Positions 25,601-34,112 of a DNA stretch of 64,000 nt are shown here, piece by piece. The stretch is from Strigamia acuminata (lineage: Eukaryota; Arthropoda; Chilopoda; Geophilomorpha; Linotaeniidae). The stretch spans positions 6,620,501 to 6,684,500 of the forward strand of contig OX442318.1 in assembly GCA_949358305.1 (NCBI GenBank), written 5' to 3'. The notes under the pieces were generated by a model, which was not told the DNA's origin, did no database searches, and worked only from the letters and a program-made list of their open reading frames with translations. The stretch's first letter is position 1. Each line of letters begins with the position of its first letter. A program made the translations under genes and the position numbers.

Positions 25601-28600
25601 ACGCCTAATTCATCCGTCTTTGCATTTAGATTCGATTTAAATGTTTCGGCATTTGTCCCGTCTTCTTCGGCTCGGAAATCGCGTCTATCTCCGCCGCCCT
25701 CGAACGTCGCGTATCGTGCTTCTCTGCCCGGCAGGAGCCCGTCCAACGCGTTGTTTCCGTCAAATTCCACTGGCTGCGCATCCAATTCTTCCGATCTTGC
25801 ATCGTCTGGACTCGTCTCGATTGCGTCTTCGTCGTGAATTATCGCCAACACGATCCCCGTTTCTTCCGCTGTCACCGACTTGCCCGAGTTGATTTCTTCG
25901 GCAGCTACTCGTGCTTTTGTGTCGACCTCGTTCATCGCGATTTCCCTTGGTCCGTCGTTGATTCCTGTTACCGGCTTCGCCGCAATTTCATCTTCGCTTT
26001 GAGCCGTCTCCTCTTCATCGCTTTCGTCATCTTCTTCGTCGTTTATGTCCTCTTCTGCGACTCCTAGCTCTATAATTACGGCTTGTCGCAACGCGATAAT
26101 CATATTGCGCTTTCGTTTCGACAGCGCAATATTCCGCCCAACCAACAGTGGCTTGATATCTTCGATTCTCAACTTGTCCCACTCAGCCTCAGTTGGAAAT
26201 TCTCTACGTCTGATCTTTGCTAAAACTGCCTTTGATGCGGCCCTCTTTTCGTTCGTAATCTTCGTAACACGTGGCAACTTCGTCGTGTTCTTCACTTCTT
26301 TCGTCTTTTTTTCCAACGACTGGTTCCATATCGCCGTAAATTCTGCTGTTAATCGCGCCGCTTCTTCTTCAATCTTCATCCATCTAGATGTTGGAATTTC
26401 TTCGCGTAGGAATTTTTCTAAAATCGCTTTTGTTCCGGCCATCGCAATTCGGCTAACCTTCGTAACACGTGTTGTTCCAGCGAATCGACTCTCGTTTCCC
26501 GAACCGTCCACGCGCTATTTGCTACCCCGAACTCCGTTTCCGTTGCCAAAAACAATCGTCGCTTTTTCTACTTCTTCTACTTTTCGTCTACTTTCGTCTA
26601 CTTTTTCGTCTACTTCTCGTCCCGTAACTCGGCTAACCCTCGTAACGCGTGGTGTTCCAGCGAATCGTCTCTTCTATTCCCGAACCGGCCACGTAGTTAA
26701 TTGTTAACCCGAATTTCGTCTGCTTATTCATCTACTTTATTGTCGCTTAAGATCCATCTGTCCCACTTCTGATGTAAACTATTCCTAGCTGACTCCAAAT
26801 AAACAAAATGGCGGACCCGCTGGTCCGCGACGCACACACTAGCTTGTTAAATTCAAAGTGACTTTATTAACAAAACAAACTGATTAAATATGAGACTGGT
26901 CAGCCCTGATTGGCTGACCACAAGGAACAGCCCCCAATTGGCTGTCTACCCCCAAAACGTCTATCGGACATATTCGCGTATGTCCGCCCGCCCCCTGGCG
27001 ATCGTTATCGCCCGTCGAAACCCGAAAAACTCCACAATATCATGATAATTAATGTATATTTAACCAAATATGGCATAATTACGTGATAATTAATGTAAAT
27101 TTGACCAAATATGGCATAATTACATGATAATTAATGTAAATTTGACCAAATATGGCATAATTACACGATAATTAATGTAAATTTGACCAAATGTGTCATA
27201 ATTACTGTAAATATGATGTAATTAAATACATACCGACACCAAAACTATACAAAAATTTCTCGAGCGCTTCATCGGCACTTTTTAATGTATTTTTATTTTC
27301 GATTAACGCTTCGAATTGGTCACACGAAACTCCAACATGTTGTTGCGTCCACTAAGATTTAAAAAAAAAATTTATATTTTAAAAATTTAAATTTAAATTT
27401 TGAGAATTTCTTACAACTTTCTTGCAGCGCGGACAAATGCGAGTTTCACATTCAGAACACTCTATAAAATTATTATCATCCTCTTTGAACATTCCATTAC
27501 CACACTCAAGACACCACATAAAGTCGGGATCGGATGTCAACGACCAATCGCGAAGTTTCTTCTCCAATAAATCCACCAGTTCACTTCTCAAAATTCCTTT
27601 AAGCTAAATATAGTAATGATAATGATAATTTTCAATTGAACGTGTATGTGAAACAAACAATTTCGCCCTACTTGGGAAATAAGCAACGCGAAGTATTCGT
27701 GCACTTCGACTTCTTCTTTGCTTTCCAAGTCCACGCAGTCGGGATACGGACAGACGATGCTCGTGATCGCATTCGTTCGAATTTGAGTTTCAAAGTGAAT
27801 TACGGCGCATTCGCGGCACATGCTGTGCTCGCACGTAATGAAATAAAACATCTGAAAAATTCATAAAAATTCATAAAAATTTAGAAAAAATCATAAAAAG
27901 AACAAAAAGTTCATAAAAATCATAAAAAGAACAAAAAGTTCATAAAAATCATAAAAAGAACAAAAAGTTCATAAAAATCATAAAAAGAACAAAAAGTTCA
28001 TAAAAATTGAGGAAAAAGTCCAAAAAAAGAACAAAAAGTTCATAAAAATTGAGGAAAAAGTCCAAAAAATTGAGAAAAAAGTCCAAAAAATTCAGGAAAA
28101 AGTCCAAAAAATTCATAAAAATTCAGGAAAAAAGTCCAAAAAATTCAGGAAAAAGTCCAAAAAATTCATAAAAATTCAGGAAAAAAGTCCAAAAAATTAA
28201 TAAAAATTTAGAAAAATTCATAGAAAGAACAAAAAATTCTCAAATATTCATAAAAATTCAGGAAAACGTACAAAAAATTCAGAAAAAATTCAAAAAATTC
28301 AAAAAAATACCAAAAAAATGCAACAAACTATAACAAACTTCAACAATTTCCAAAATAAAAACTCAAAAAAAGTCGAAACAAAAATCCCAACTCAATTTAC
28401 TTCACTGTGTGGGAACGTGTCCGAACAAATCCGACACTCCCTCTGCAAATAACTCAACGCAGATTCCAGATCTTTCGTCTGTTCACACGCTTGCGCCGCC
28501 TCTTCTTCGCTAAACCCTTGCGCGATCAATTTGTTCAGCACCGACTCTTCCTTGATCTAAAACCAAACAAAATTTAATCAAAACCACTCATTAACGAATT

Positions 28601-28867
28601 AAAAACCAAACTATATTTACTCCTGCTTTATGCATATGTCGTTTTGGGCAATTGTACCAAGTACACACCCCAGATAACCAATCGGAGCACATTTCCGTGT
28701 TCTGTTTAGCCGATGGACAGTGCCTGTATGGACAAGTTGGTTTCTTCAAAATAAAATTCAAAATAAATATATTAGTGCATCATTTTCTACATATCCAGTT
28801 GCATACATACCACGCATCCACTTCCATCGAAATAAAAATGACAGTCAATCAGTCTTAAATCCGCCAT
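22636..28867 (-). CDS. RNF31: RBR E3 ligase with HOIP/LUBEL-type core, CCCH fingers and C-terminal NZFs
   Basis: Ten exons (28867-28811, 28743-28621, 28556-28401, 27851-27672, 27603-27415, 27351-27234, 24792-24674, 24595-24485, 24426-24284, 23347-22636) join without a frame break into 635 residues. In order: two CCCH fingers (C9-C18-C23-H27, C38-C46-C51-H55) like those of ZC3H11A; a UBA-like helix set (about 64-98, [17 protein letters not shown]); RING1 from C101; IBR (about 200-270); RING2 from C276 with the catalytic cysteine in GGCLHF (C290); an LDD with [16 protein letters not shown] and [13 protein letters not shown], the region that makes HOIP build linear (Met1) ubiquitin chains; an acidic linker; and three NZF fingers (about 522-541, 570-589, 607-626). 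Human HOIP and fly LUBEL carry NZFs ahead of the RBR and, as far as I know, no CCCH fingers, so this order is odd. The NZFs share an exon with the end of the LDD, so their linkage is direct. The frame stays open for about a dozen codons upstream of the ATG, so extra N-terminal exons are possible. An LTR element occupies intron 6. Confidence 0.9.
23455..24230. repeat. Minisatellite in intron 9 of the RBR gene
   Basis: Units of 19-20 bp (AAAATCAATGGATTTTAAAG and relatives) are organised into a higher-order repeat of about 170 bp that contains GCAATATGCATTTTTTCATG. Four higher-order copies are seen. Confidence 0.85.
24913..25176 (-). repeat. 3' LTR of the small retroelement
   Basis: This 264-bp copy looks identical to the LTR at 26773-27036. 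On the sense strand it contains an AATAAA poly(A) signal (in GTTAATAAAGTC) and the stop codon of the element's ORF at 25024-25026. Confidence 0.85.
25024..26511 (-). CDS. Unrecognised protein of the LTR element
   Basis: Single 495-residue ORF, the only long sense-strand frame between the LTRs. I do not recognise the family. The N-terminal part holds two copies of a roughly 37-residue motif: [20 protein letters not shown] followed by [11 protein letters not shown], and [20 protein letters not shown] followed by [13 protein letters not shown]. The second copy runs into [19 protein letters not shown], which faintly recalls a SAP-type helix pair. The middle is strongly acidic ([16 protein letters not shown]) and the C-terminal third is basic and rich in R, K and G, without cysteine knuckles. 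The ORF runs about 150 bp into the 3' LTR before its stop. A gag-like role is the simplest guess from its place in the element. The DNA is richer in GC than the surrounding intron. Confidence 0.6.
   Translation of the reverse strand: MDGSGNESRFAGTTRVTKVSRIAMAGTKAILEKFLREEIPTSRWMKIEEEAARLTAEFTAIWNQSLEKKTKEVKNTTKLPRVTKITNEKRAASKAVLAKIRRREFPTEAEWDKLRIEDIKPLLVGRNIALSKRKRNMIIALRQAVIIELGVAEEDINDEEDDESDEEETAQSEDEIAAKPVTGINDGPREIAMNEVDTKARVAAEEINSGKSVTAEETGIVLAIIHDEDAIETSPDDARSEELDAQPVEFDGNNALDGLLPGREARYATFEGGGDRRDFRAEEDGTNAETFKSNLNAKTDELGVNLDGIDLRSEASETSPDEINVGLGMAGSNGDGGMENQRRRNGKRRKIRITSGGATGTRAEEKEVALIRPTRGVEDRKTSHENKTSGEKKRRQRVGNKTNRNRRTRLKSSDRMRKWRFKDDAMSGAEDKASARTPTFSRMTECGVFRVSTGDNDRQGAGGHTRICPIDVLGVDSQLGAVPCGQPIRADQSHI
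26520..26772 (-). other. Leader of the LTR element with a duplicated segment
   Basis: Between the 5' LTR and the ORF there is a second copy of the segment that encodes the first residues of the [17 protein letters not shown] is encoded at about 26615-26670, paralleling [14 protein letters not shown] at the ORF start. The leader copy is followed by a lysine/glutamate-rich frame and a stop before the main ATG. Confidence 0.6.
26773..27036 (-). repeat. 5' LTR of the small retroelement
   Basis: This 264-bp repeat matches 24913-25176 base for base as far as I can read. The sense strand begins with TG (in TGTGGAGTTTTTCGGG) and ends with CA. Confidence 0.85.
27037..27225. repeat. 41-bp minisatellite interrupted by the LTR element
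   Basis: Four to five units contain CATAATTACATGATAATTAA and ATTTGACCAAATATGG. Related sequence continues at about 24865-24912 on the other side of the element, so the element inserted into the array. Confidence 0.8.
27855..28325. repeat. Minisatellite in intron 3 of the RBR gene
   Basis: Units of the types AGAACAAAAAGTTCATAAAA and AATTCAGGAAAAAGTCCAAA fill most of the intron between the exons at 28556-28401 and 27851-27672. Confidence 0.8.
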
Positions 28868-30337
28868 AACGTGCTTTATCTGCTCAAAATCGAAACTTAT
28901 CAACGATCGGCCGTTAAAACGTCATTTCGGTCGAATAACGATTAAAATAAACTCCTAGAACGTTTAATTGTAACTATTAGGTGGGAAAACCAACAAATTT
29001 TGTCTATTTTAATGAAATTTCAGTTTTGGTTTTCCGAGTCATTGAAAATCGAACAGGTTGGTTTTTTTTTTTTAATTTTTTAATTTTAAGCTCTGAGGTG
29101 TAAAATTTAAAAGGTTGAATGTCGGGGAATTATTCATGTTGTAAAAGATAAGGAATACTCACCGTTTAAGATAGTAAGATGTTTCTTGAACCTTAAACTA
29201 TTAATCAGTTGGCTTTCTCTAGTTTTCCATGGAGTGTTCCCCCGAGTTTCCCCGACGGCATCCGGGTTTTTTTTCAGAACTATTTTGATTGGTTGTGTGG
29301 AGACATGTGCGCCGCAATTACAGGATCGAGCAAAATTGGTGGAATTTGATTGGGAGAAATTAAAAGTCAAGGTTAGAAAATAACTGTAAACAAAAGGATG
29401 AATCAATTTAAAATTGAATATAGTAAAATATCCGTTCTGTTCTTTGTTCTGTGATTCCAGCATGGACGCGATTTGGATTTCTGAAGATTTGTTTGTAAAT
29501 GGAAATAAATGCAGCAGAAATATTTTTGAGCGCAAAAATCGTCAAAAATGCAGTAAAATGAACTATTTTTAGATATTCAATGCACAACCATTTTTCAATC
29601 GCTTTTATAATTTATTTAAACAAATAGACCATTTTTTATTTGCAAATTAGACAAATTTTAGACACAAAATGTATTTTTAAGTGCAAAATAGACAATTTTA
29701 AAACCTTAAATCTATTTTAATGTGCAAAATCGACAATTTTTAGATCAGAAATTCATTTTTAACTGCAAAATAGACAATTTTTTGATCAAAAATCCGTTTT
29801 TAACTGCAAAATAGACAATTTTTAGATCAAAAATGCATTTTTAAGCTTAAACCAGGACAATTTTTAAACGCAAAGGCCATTAATAAATGCAAATAGACAA
29901 ATTTTAGACCCAAAATGTATTTTTACGTGCAAAATAGACAATTTTAAAACCTTAAATCTATTTTTATGTGCAAAATAGACAATTTTTAGATCAGAAATTC
30001 ATTTTTAACTGCAAAATAGACAATTTCTAGATCAAAAAAACCGTTTTTAACTGCAAAATAGTCAATTTTAAAACCTTAAATCTATTTTTATGTGCAAAAT
30101 CGACAATTTTTAGATCAAAAATTCATTTTTAACTGCAAAATAGACAATTTTTAGATCAAAAATGCATTTTTAAGCTTAAACCAGGACAATTTTTAGACGC
30201 AAATGCCATTAATAAATGCAAATAAACAATTTTTAGACCCAAAATGAATTTTTTTCTCGCAAAAACTCCATTTTTTCCATCAAAAATTGAACCTCTTCTT
30301 TTTCGTATTCAAATCGTGATTTATTTCTCAAGACTTT
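28868..30337. other. Spacer between the RBR gene and translin
   Basis: No firm gene. A minus-strand frame at 29134-29535 includes CNCGAHVSTQPIKIVLKKNP and ends at a good donor-like GGTGAGTA near 29161; it could be an upstream or alternative exon of the RBR gene, but I do not recognise it and could not connect it in phase. A repeat array fills 29625-30275. Confidence 0.45.
29625..30275. repeat. Higher-order minisatellite
   Basis: Units of about 40 bp (TGCAAAATAGACAATTTTTAG with ATCAAAAATTCATTTTTAAC) are assembled into a higher-order repeat of roughly 250-320 bp, marked by AAGCTTAAACCAGGACAATTT at about 29850 and 30172. Confidence 0.8.
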
Positions 30338-31033
30338 TTACATTTCTTTAGCCTCATCGCCCACATTCTTCGGCTTCAATCCCCGAATTGACAAATCATA
30401 AACCACCTCTTCGACCTTCTTAATCTCGTACTTCAACGAATCATATCTCTTCCTCAACCCATCATTCTTCAAATTCAACAAACGAAAACCCGCATTCAAC
30501 TCATTCATAAACTTGGAAATGCGCAGCGGCCGAGCGTAGTCGCCCGACGTGACACTGTTGACGGTGAATCGCGACAATTCGCTCGCCAGAGAGAGCAAAC
30601 CCATGAGGTAATCGTCCAATTCAAGATGGAAACCGTCGTCGGATCGCACAGACAGGCCCAGGATATCGGCGATTTCTTCGCGGGTCACCAAACGTTCGTG
30701 TTCCAGGTACATGACAGTGGCCACGAGAAACACAAAACGTTGATTAGCGAATCGCCAATGGTCGTGGAATCGGTAGTACTGTTCCTTGGGGATTTTCTCA
30801 CTCAGTTGTTTGTATTTGTTTTTCGCCTTTTCAAACAATTCCCGCGCCTGCGCACACACGAGCGGCAGTTTTTCGGGCCCTTGGTCTTGGTGAATCATTT
30901 GAATTACCGCAAGGACTTCGCGCGAAATGTGCTCCAGTTCACGAACCACCACTCGGATTTCCTCGCGTAGGTCTTGCTCCGCATTTATGTATTCTTGATA
31001 CGATTGAAATATCTCCGTTATTTGTTTGGCCAT
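30338..31033 (-). CDS. TSN: Translin
   Basis: Single-exon gene of 231 residues, matching human translin (228) over its full length as I remember it. Conserved blocks include EQDLREEIR, EQYYRFHDHWRFANQR, YLEHERLVTREEIADILG, GFHLELDDYLMGLLSLASEL, SRFTVNSVTSGDY and the C-terminal LNLKNDGLRKRYDSLKYE with KKVEEVVYDLSIRG. Translin forms octamers that bind RNA and single-stranded DNA and, with TRAX, makes the C3PO endonuclease involved in RISC loading and tRNA processing. A minus-strand AATAAA at 30320-30325 lies 13 bp past the stop codon, so the 3' untranslated region is very short. The lack of introns, unlike its neighbours, may mean retroposition or intron loss; the frame is intact. Confidence 0.97.
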   Translation of the reverse strand: MAKQITEIFQSYQEYINAEQDLREEIRVVVRELEHISREVLAVIQMIHQDQGPEKLPLVCAQARELFEKAKNKYKQLSEKIPKEQYYRFHDHWRFANQRFVFLVATVMYLEHERLVTREEIADILGLSVRSDDGFHLELDDYLMGLLSLASELSRFTVNSVTSGDYARPLRISKFMNELNAGFRLLNLKNDGLRKRYDSLKYEIKKVEEVVYDLSIRGLKPKNVGDEAKEM

Positions 31034-31859
31034 TGCTGGTTAGGTTTAGTTGGCGCCACTAGTGGTGATTTGTTCAACTACTGGTTGAATTAATTAATTG
31101 GAGATTTGTTGTTGGTGGATGGATTTGATTCGTTTTGGTTTTTTGTTGTGGGTTGGGTTTTTAGAGGTGGAATAAATTGTTTTGTTTTTGTTTAAATTAA
31201 AAGAAATGTATATTTGTTTTTTTTAATAGTTTGATTTTCTGACTCCGTATGGCGGTGGCGCATCGATCACTAGTAATGGCGACTCATGAGTGTTTGTTTT
31301 AGACTCGTTTCAGATCAAATTAAATTTTTTTGAGGGTTTATTTAGTTCAAAAAGAGGGCGAATAATATTTTTTACCCCCCCCCCCCAAAACAGTCCAAAT
31401 CCGACGTATAAAATTAATAAGTTTAATAAAATACTTAGTTTGACATTCCAGTATAGTTGTGAACGACATTTCCGCTTCACAACTATACAGGAATCGGATC
31501 TATCCCATAAACGAGTCGATTAAATCAGAAATGTAAATTTTTATTGCCAATAAAAACTCCAACCAAATACATTAAACTCTACTGTTTATTTTTCAGGATA
31601 AGCGGTGAAATTAATTGATGACCTAACATAAATGATTAGTAACGATAAAAATAAATATTCGACACAAAATCGTCATAAAACCTCATCAAATACAAAAATA
31701 TTTCTCTTAAAATCAACATGTATGTACACAACAATATTTGCACGTTTAAATTAAATGAGCATTTACAAGATAACACTAAAATCAAAAAAAAAAAAAAAAA
31801 ATCCCGCTTTTCCAATGAGATTCACCTAAAATGATTGATTATTCACTTGCATTGCTAAA
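31034..31859. other. Spacer between translin and the sorting nexin
   Basis: No gene seen. It contains poly-C (31375-31386) and poly-A (31782-31800) runs. A short inverted pair (TATAGTTGTGAACGACATTT against CGCTTCACAACTATA, about 31452-31486) could form a hairpin of about 12 bp. Confidence 0.5.
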
Positions 31860-33833
31860 TCAATTGCATTTCTTCATGACAATATCGAGCAAAGTGGGCA
31901 AACAATCGACTTTGAGCCCTTTCTTAGTGAAATTATGCAATTGTGACTCCAAATCGCGCTTTTCGTGGCCCAAATTCCATCGTAGCCGGATCATGAGCTG
32001 CAACAACGACGGATAAAGTTCGTTTTCTTCTTGTTGTCCGAGCTGGAACATGTTGAGCGCAATTTCGGCGAATTTGTGAGCTTCGATGGAGTTGTCGAGG
32101 GCGTTATGCAGCGCGACGACCTCGCAGAGTGTGCACAGAGTGCGCGGATTGCATTCGCCGAGTATTTTCTCTTGAACGAAGTATGCGTTTTCCATGGGGG
32201 GAATGGCATCTTCAAATTGACCGGTTTGCATTTTGGCTCGAGCTTGTTTCACTTCTTGATTGTAGAAGAAATCGGCGAGTTGGTCGCTGAAGCGGAGTTG
32301 GTCTTCGTTGTATACGTGGTGTAGGAACTGGAGGAATGCGCGGCTGCGGGATTTGATTATCTCGGGGTTGAAGTTGCCCACGACGGTTTTCTTGGGGAAG
32401 TAGTTGACGGGTTGCATTTGGTCCGGGAATTGGCGGCGGAGGTCGAGGAATAGTTGGAGGAATTCTGAGTAGCGCCTTTCAACGACTGCGGGGAATTTGT
32501 CGAGACCGGGTGATTTTTTGATGACGAGTGTGTAGGCCTGTGTGGAGATTTTAAAATGGAAGTCATTATTTACCGGTACTTGAGATTTTTAAGTGATTTT
32601 ATGTGAGGAAAGGAAAGAAAATATTCAAATTTTAGCCAATAAATTCAAATTTTTAGCCAGTAAATTCAAATTTTAGCCAATAAATTCAAATTTTAGCCAA
32701 TAAATTCAAATTTTACTCCAAATTTTTTTACTGATACCCAAAAAATTCAATATTACTACCCAAAAATATTATTATATTACTCCGTATAAAATAAAATAAT
32801 ATATTAAAACTATTATTATTCAATATTATTACCCAAAAAATTCAATATTATTACCCAAAAAATTCAATATTATTACCCAAAAAATTCAATATTATTACCC
32901 AAAAAATTCAATATTATTACCCAAAAAATTCAATATTATTACCCAAAAAATTCAATATTATTACCCAAAAAATTCAATATTATTACCCAAAAAATTCAAT
33001 ATTATTACCCAAAAAATTCAACATGACTACCCAAAAAAAAATTCAATATGACTACCTAAAAATTTTATAAAGAAATCTTTCAAATATCTAAAAAAAAAAA
33101 AATTAGATAAAAACCTTTCAATTTGTCATTCGAAATTTCTATTCAATTTTAAAAAACAAAAACATCTATAAAATTCAACTTTAAAACCCAAAAAATAATG
33201 ATTCAGTTCCAATTTCAACTTCAATTTAATTTCTAAACTATAAAAAATATCAATATTAACTATAAAATCCAGATTTTTCCTGAAATATCTGAATTTTGCC
33301 GATAATCGTTACGATAGCACCACAATCAGGACTACAACTACGAATAGGTAACGAAAACCAAAACCAAACTCTCATCCCTCCTCCACAACACATTTACAAC
33401 GCATTAAATATACGTACAACATATTTTTTATGCAGTCCATTAATGACTTTATACGTGACAATTTCGAATACGATTTGCTTTCCACTTTGTTTCCTGTTAT
33501 TCATCGTTGATTTTGACGAGGATTGCGAGCACGTAGAATCAAAACTGAGCAACGAACCTAAAAAAAATACTCCGTATATAATAAAAAAAATTCCTCGACC
33601 TTTATAAATAAATTTGCATTCATTTACACAATTTATTTATATACCTGAGCCGCTATTTGATGTGGAGTTCCTATCCTGCGATTCGCTATCTTTAAATGAC
33701 AGCTTTCCACCTGACAGTGTCGACTCCATTTCGTCACTGATATCAGCACAACACGCGTGGTTCTAATCAAACAATAAAATTCAAATTTTACAATGTGTCA
33801 AATACTGATAACTGACATTCATACTTCCGTCAT
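31860..33833 (-). CDS. SNX21: SNX21/SNX20-like sorting nexin (PX domain)
   Basis: Four coding exons, 33833-33825, 33762-33645, 33557-33418 and 32537-31860, give 314 residues. The first coding exon holds only ATG ACG GAA. A Ser-rich N-terminus is followed by a PX domain starting at QIVFEIVTYKVI; KKYV|AYTLVIKK spans the exon junction in phase 0. RRYSEF supplies the phosphoinositide-binding arginine and FPKKTVVGNF the second PX loop. The C-terminal half is helical and TPR-like (EVKQARAKMQTGQFEDAI, then EVVALHNALDN), as in SNX20 and SNX21, which act on endosomes. Which of the two it represents cannot be decided; arthropods may have one ancestral gene. The start is about 280 bp from the divergent BTB gene. 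Confidence 0.85.
32620..33065. repeat. Two minisatellites in the sorting-nexin intron
   Basis: AAATTCAAATTTTTAGCCAAT-type units (about 20 bp) occur at 32620-32715. A second array of TTCAATATTATTACCCAAAA with two further A (22 bp) has about ten near-perfect copies at 32815-33065. A TACTCCGTA word lies between them at 32778. Confidence 0.85.
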
Positions 33834-34112
33834 TGGACCTGCTGATAACGGCAAAACCCAATAAAAAGGAAACGCTCAAGTTCACGTTGATTAAAACCCA
33901 AATCCAGCAAAATATGTCGCCATGACGTAACCATCAAAAAAATACAAAACAAATCATACGGATATCCAAATTACCAACAAAATAAAAATAGATTTTATTT
34001 TTAAAAAAAAAATAATAGTTTGATAATAAAATAACCGGATCAAATATTAATCACACTCATTAAATTTAATCATTTAAACATCAAAATTAATCTGCGGTCC
34101 TATTAAACCAAC
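33834..34112. promoter_or_regulatory. Divergent promoter region, SNX21-like / BTB-ZF
   Basis: The two start codons face away from each other across 279 bp, so the promoters of both genes must lie here or in the first exons. No TATA box or clear factor site could be singled out. Confidence 0.4.

Larger units (their letters stand above)
24913..27036 (-). mobile_element. Non-autonomous LTR retroelement in the RBR intron
   Basis: A 2124-bp element is bounded by two 264-bp direct repeats that begin with TG and end with CA, and is flanked by a 4-bp target duplication ATAT (24909-24912 and 27037-27040). Orientation is minus, antiparallel to nothing: it runs in the same direction as the host gene. 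Just inside its 5' LTR the sense strand reads TCAGAAGTGGGA, which resembles the primer-binding site for tRNA-Leu without the terminal bases (from memory). It codes for one ORF without protease, reverse transcriptase or integrase, so it must rely on another element. It sits inside a 41-bp minisatellite in intron 6. Confidence 0.85.

Noticed and set aside
25217-25837. Plus-strand frames opposite the LTR-element ORF
   Set aside because: Antisense shadows of a GC-rich coding strand; no recognisable content and no signals.
29134-29535. 133-codon minus-strand frame upstream of the RBR gene
   Set aside because: Not recognised and not connectable in phase to the RBR exons; kept only as a possible untranslated or alternative exon.
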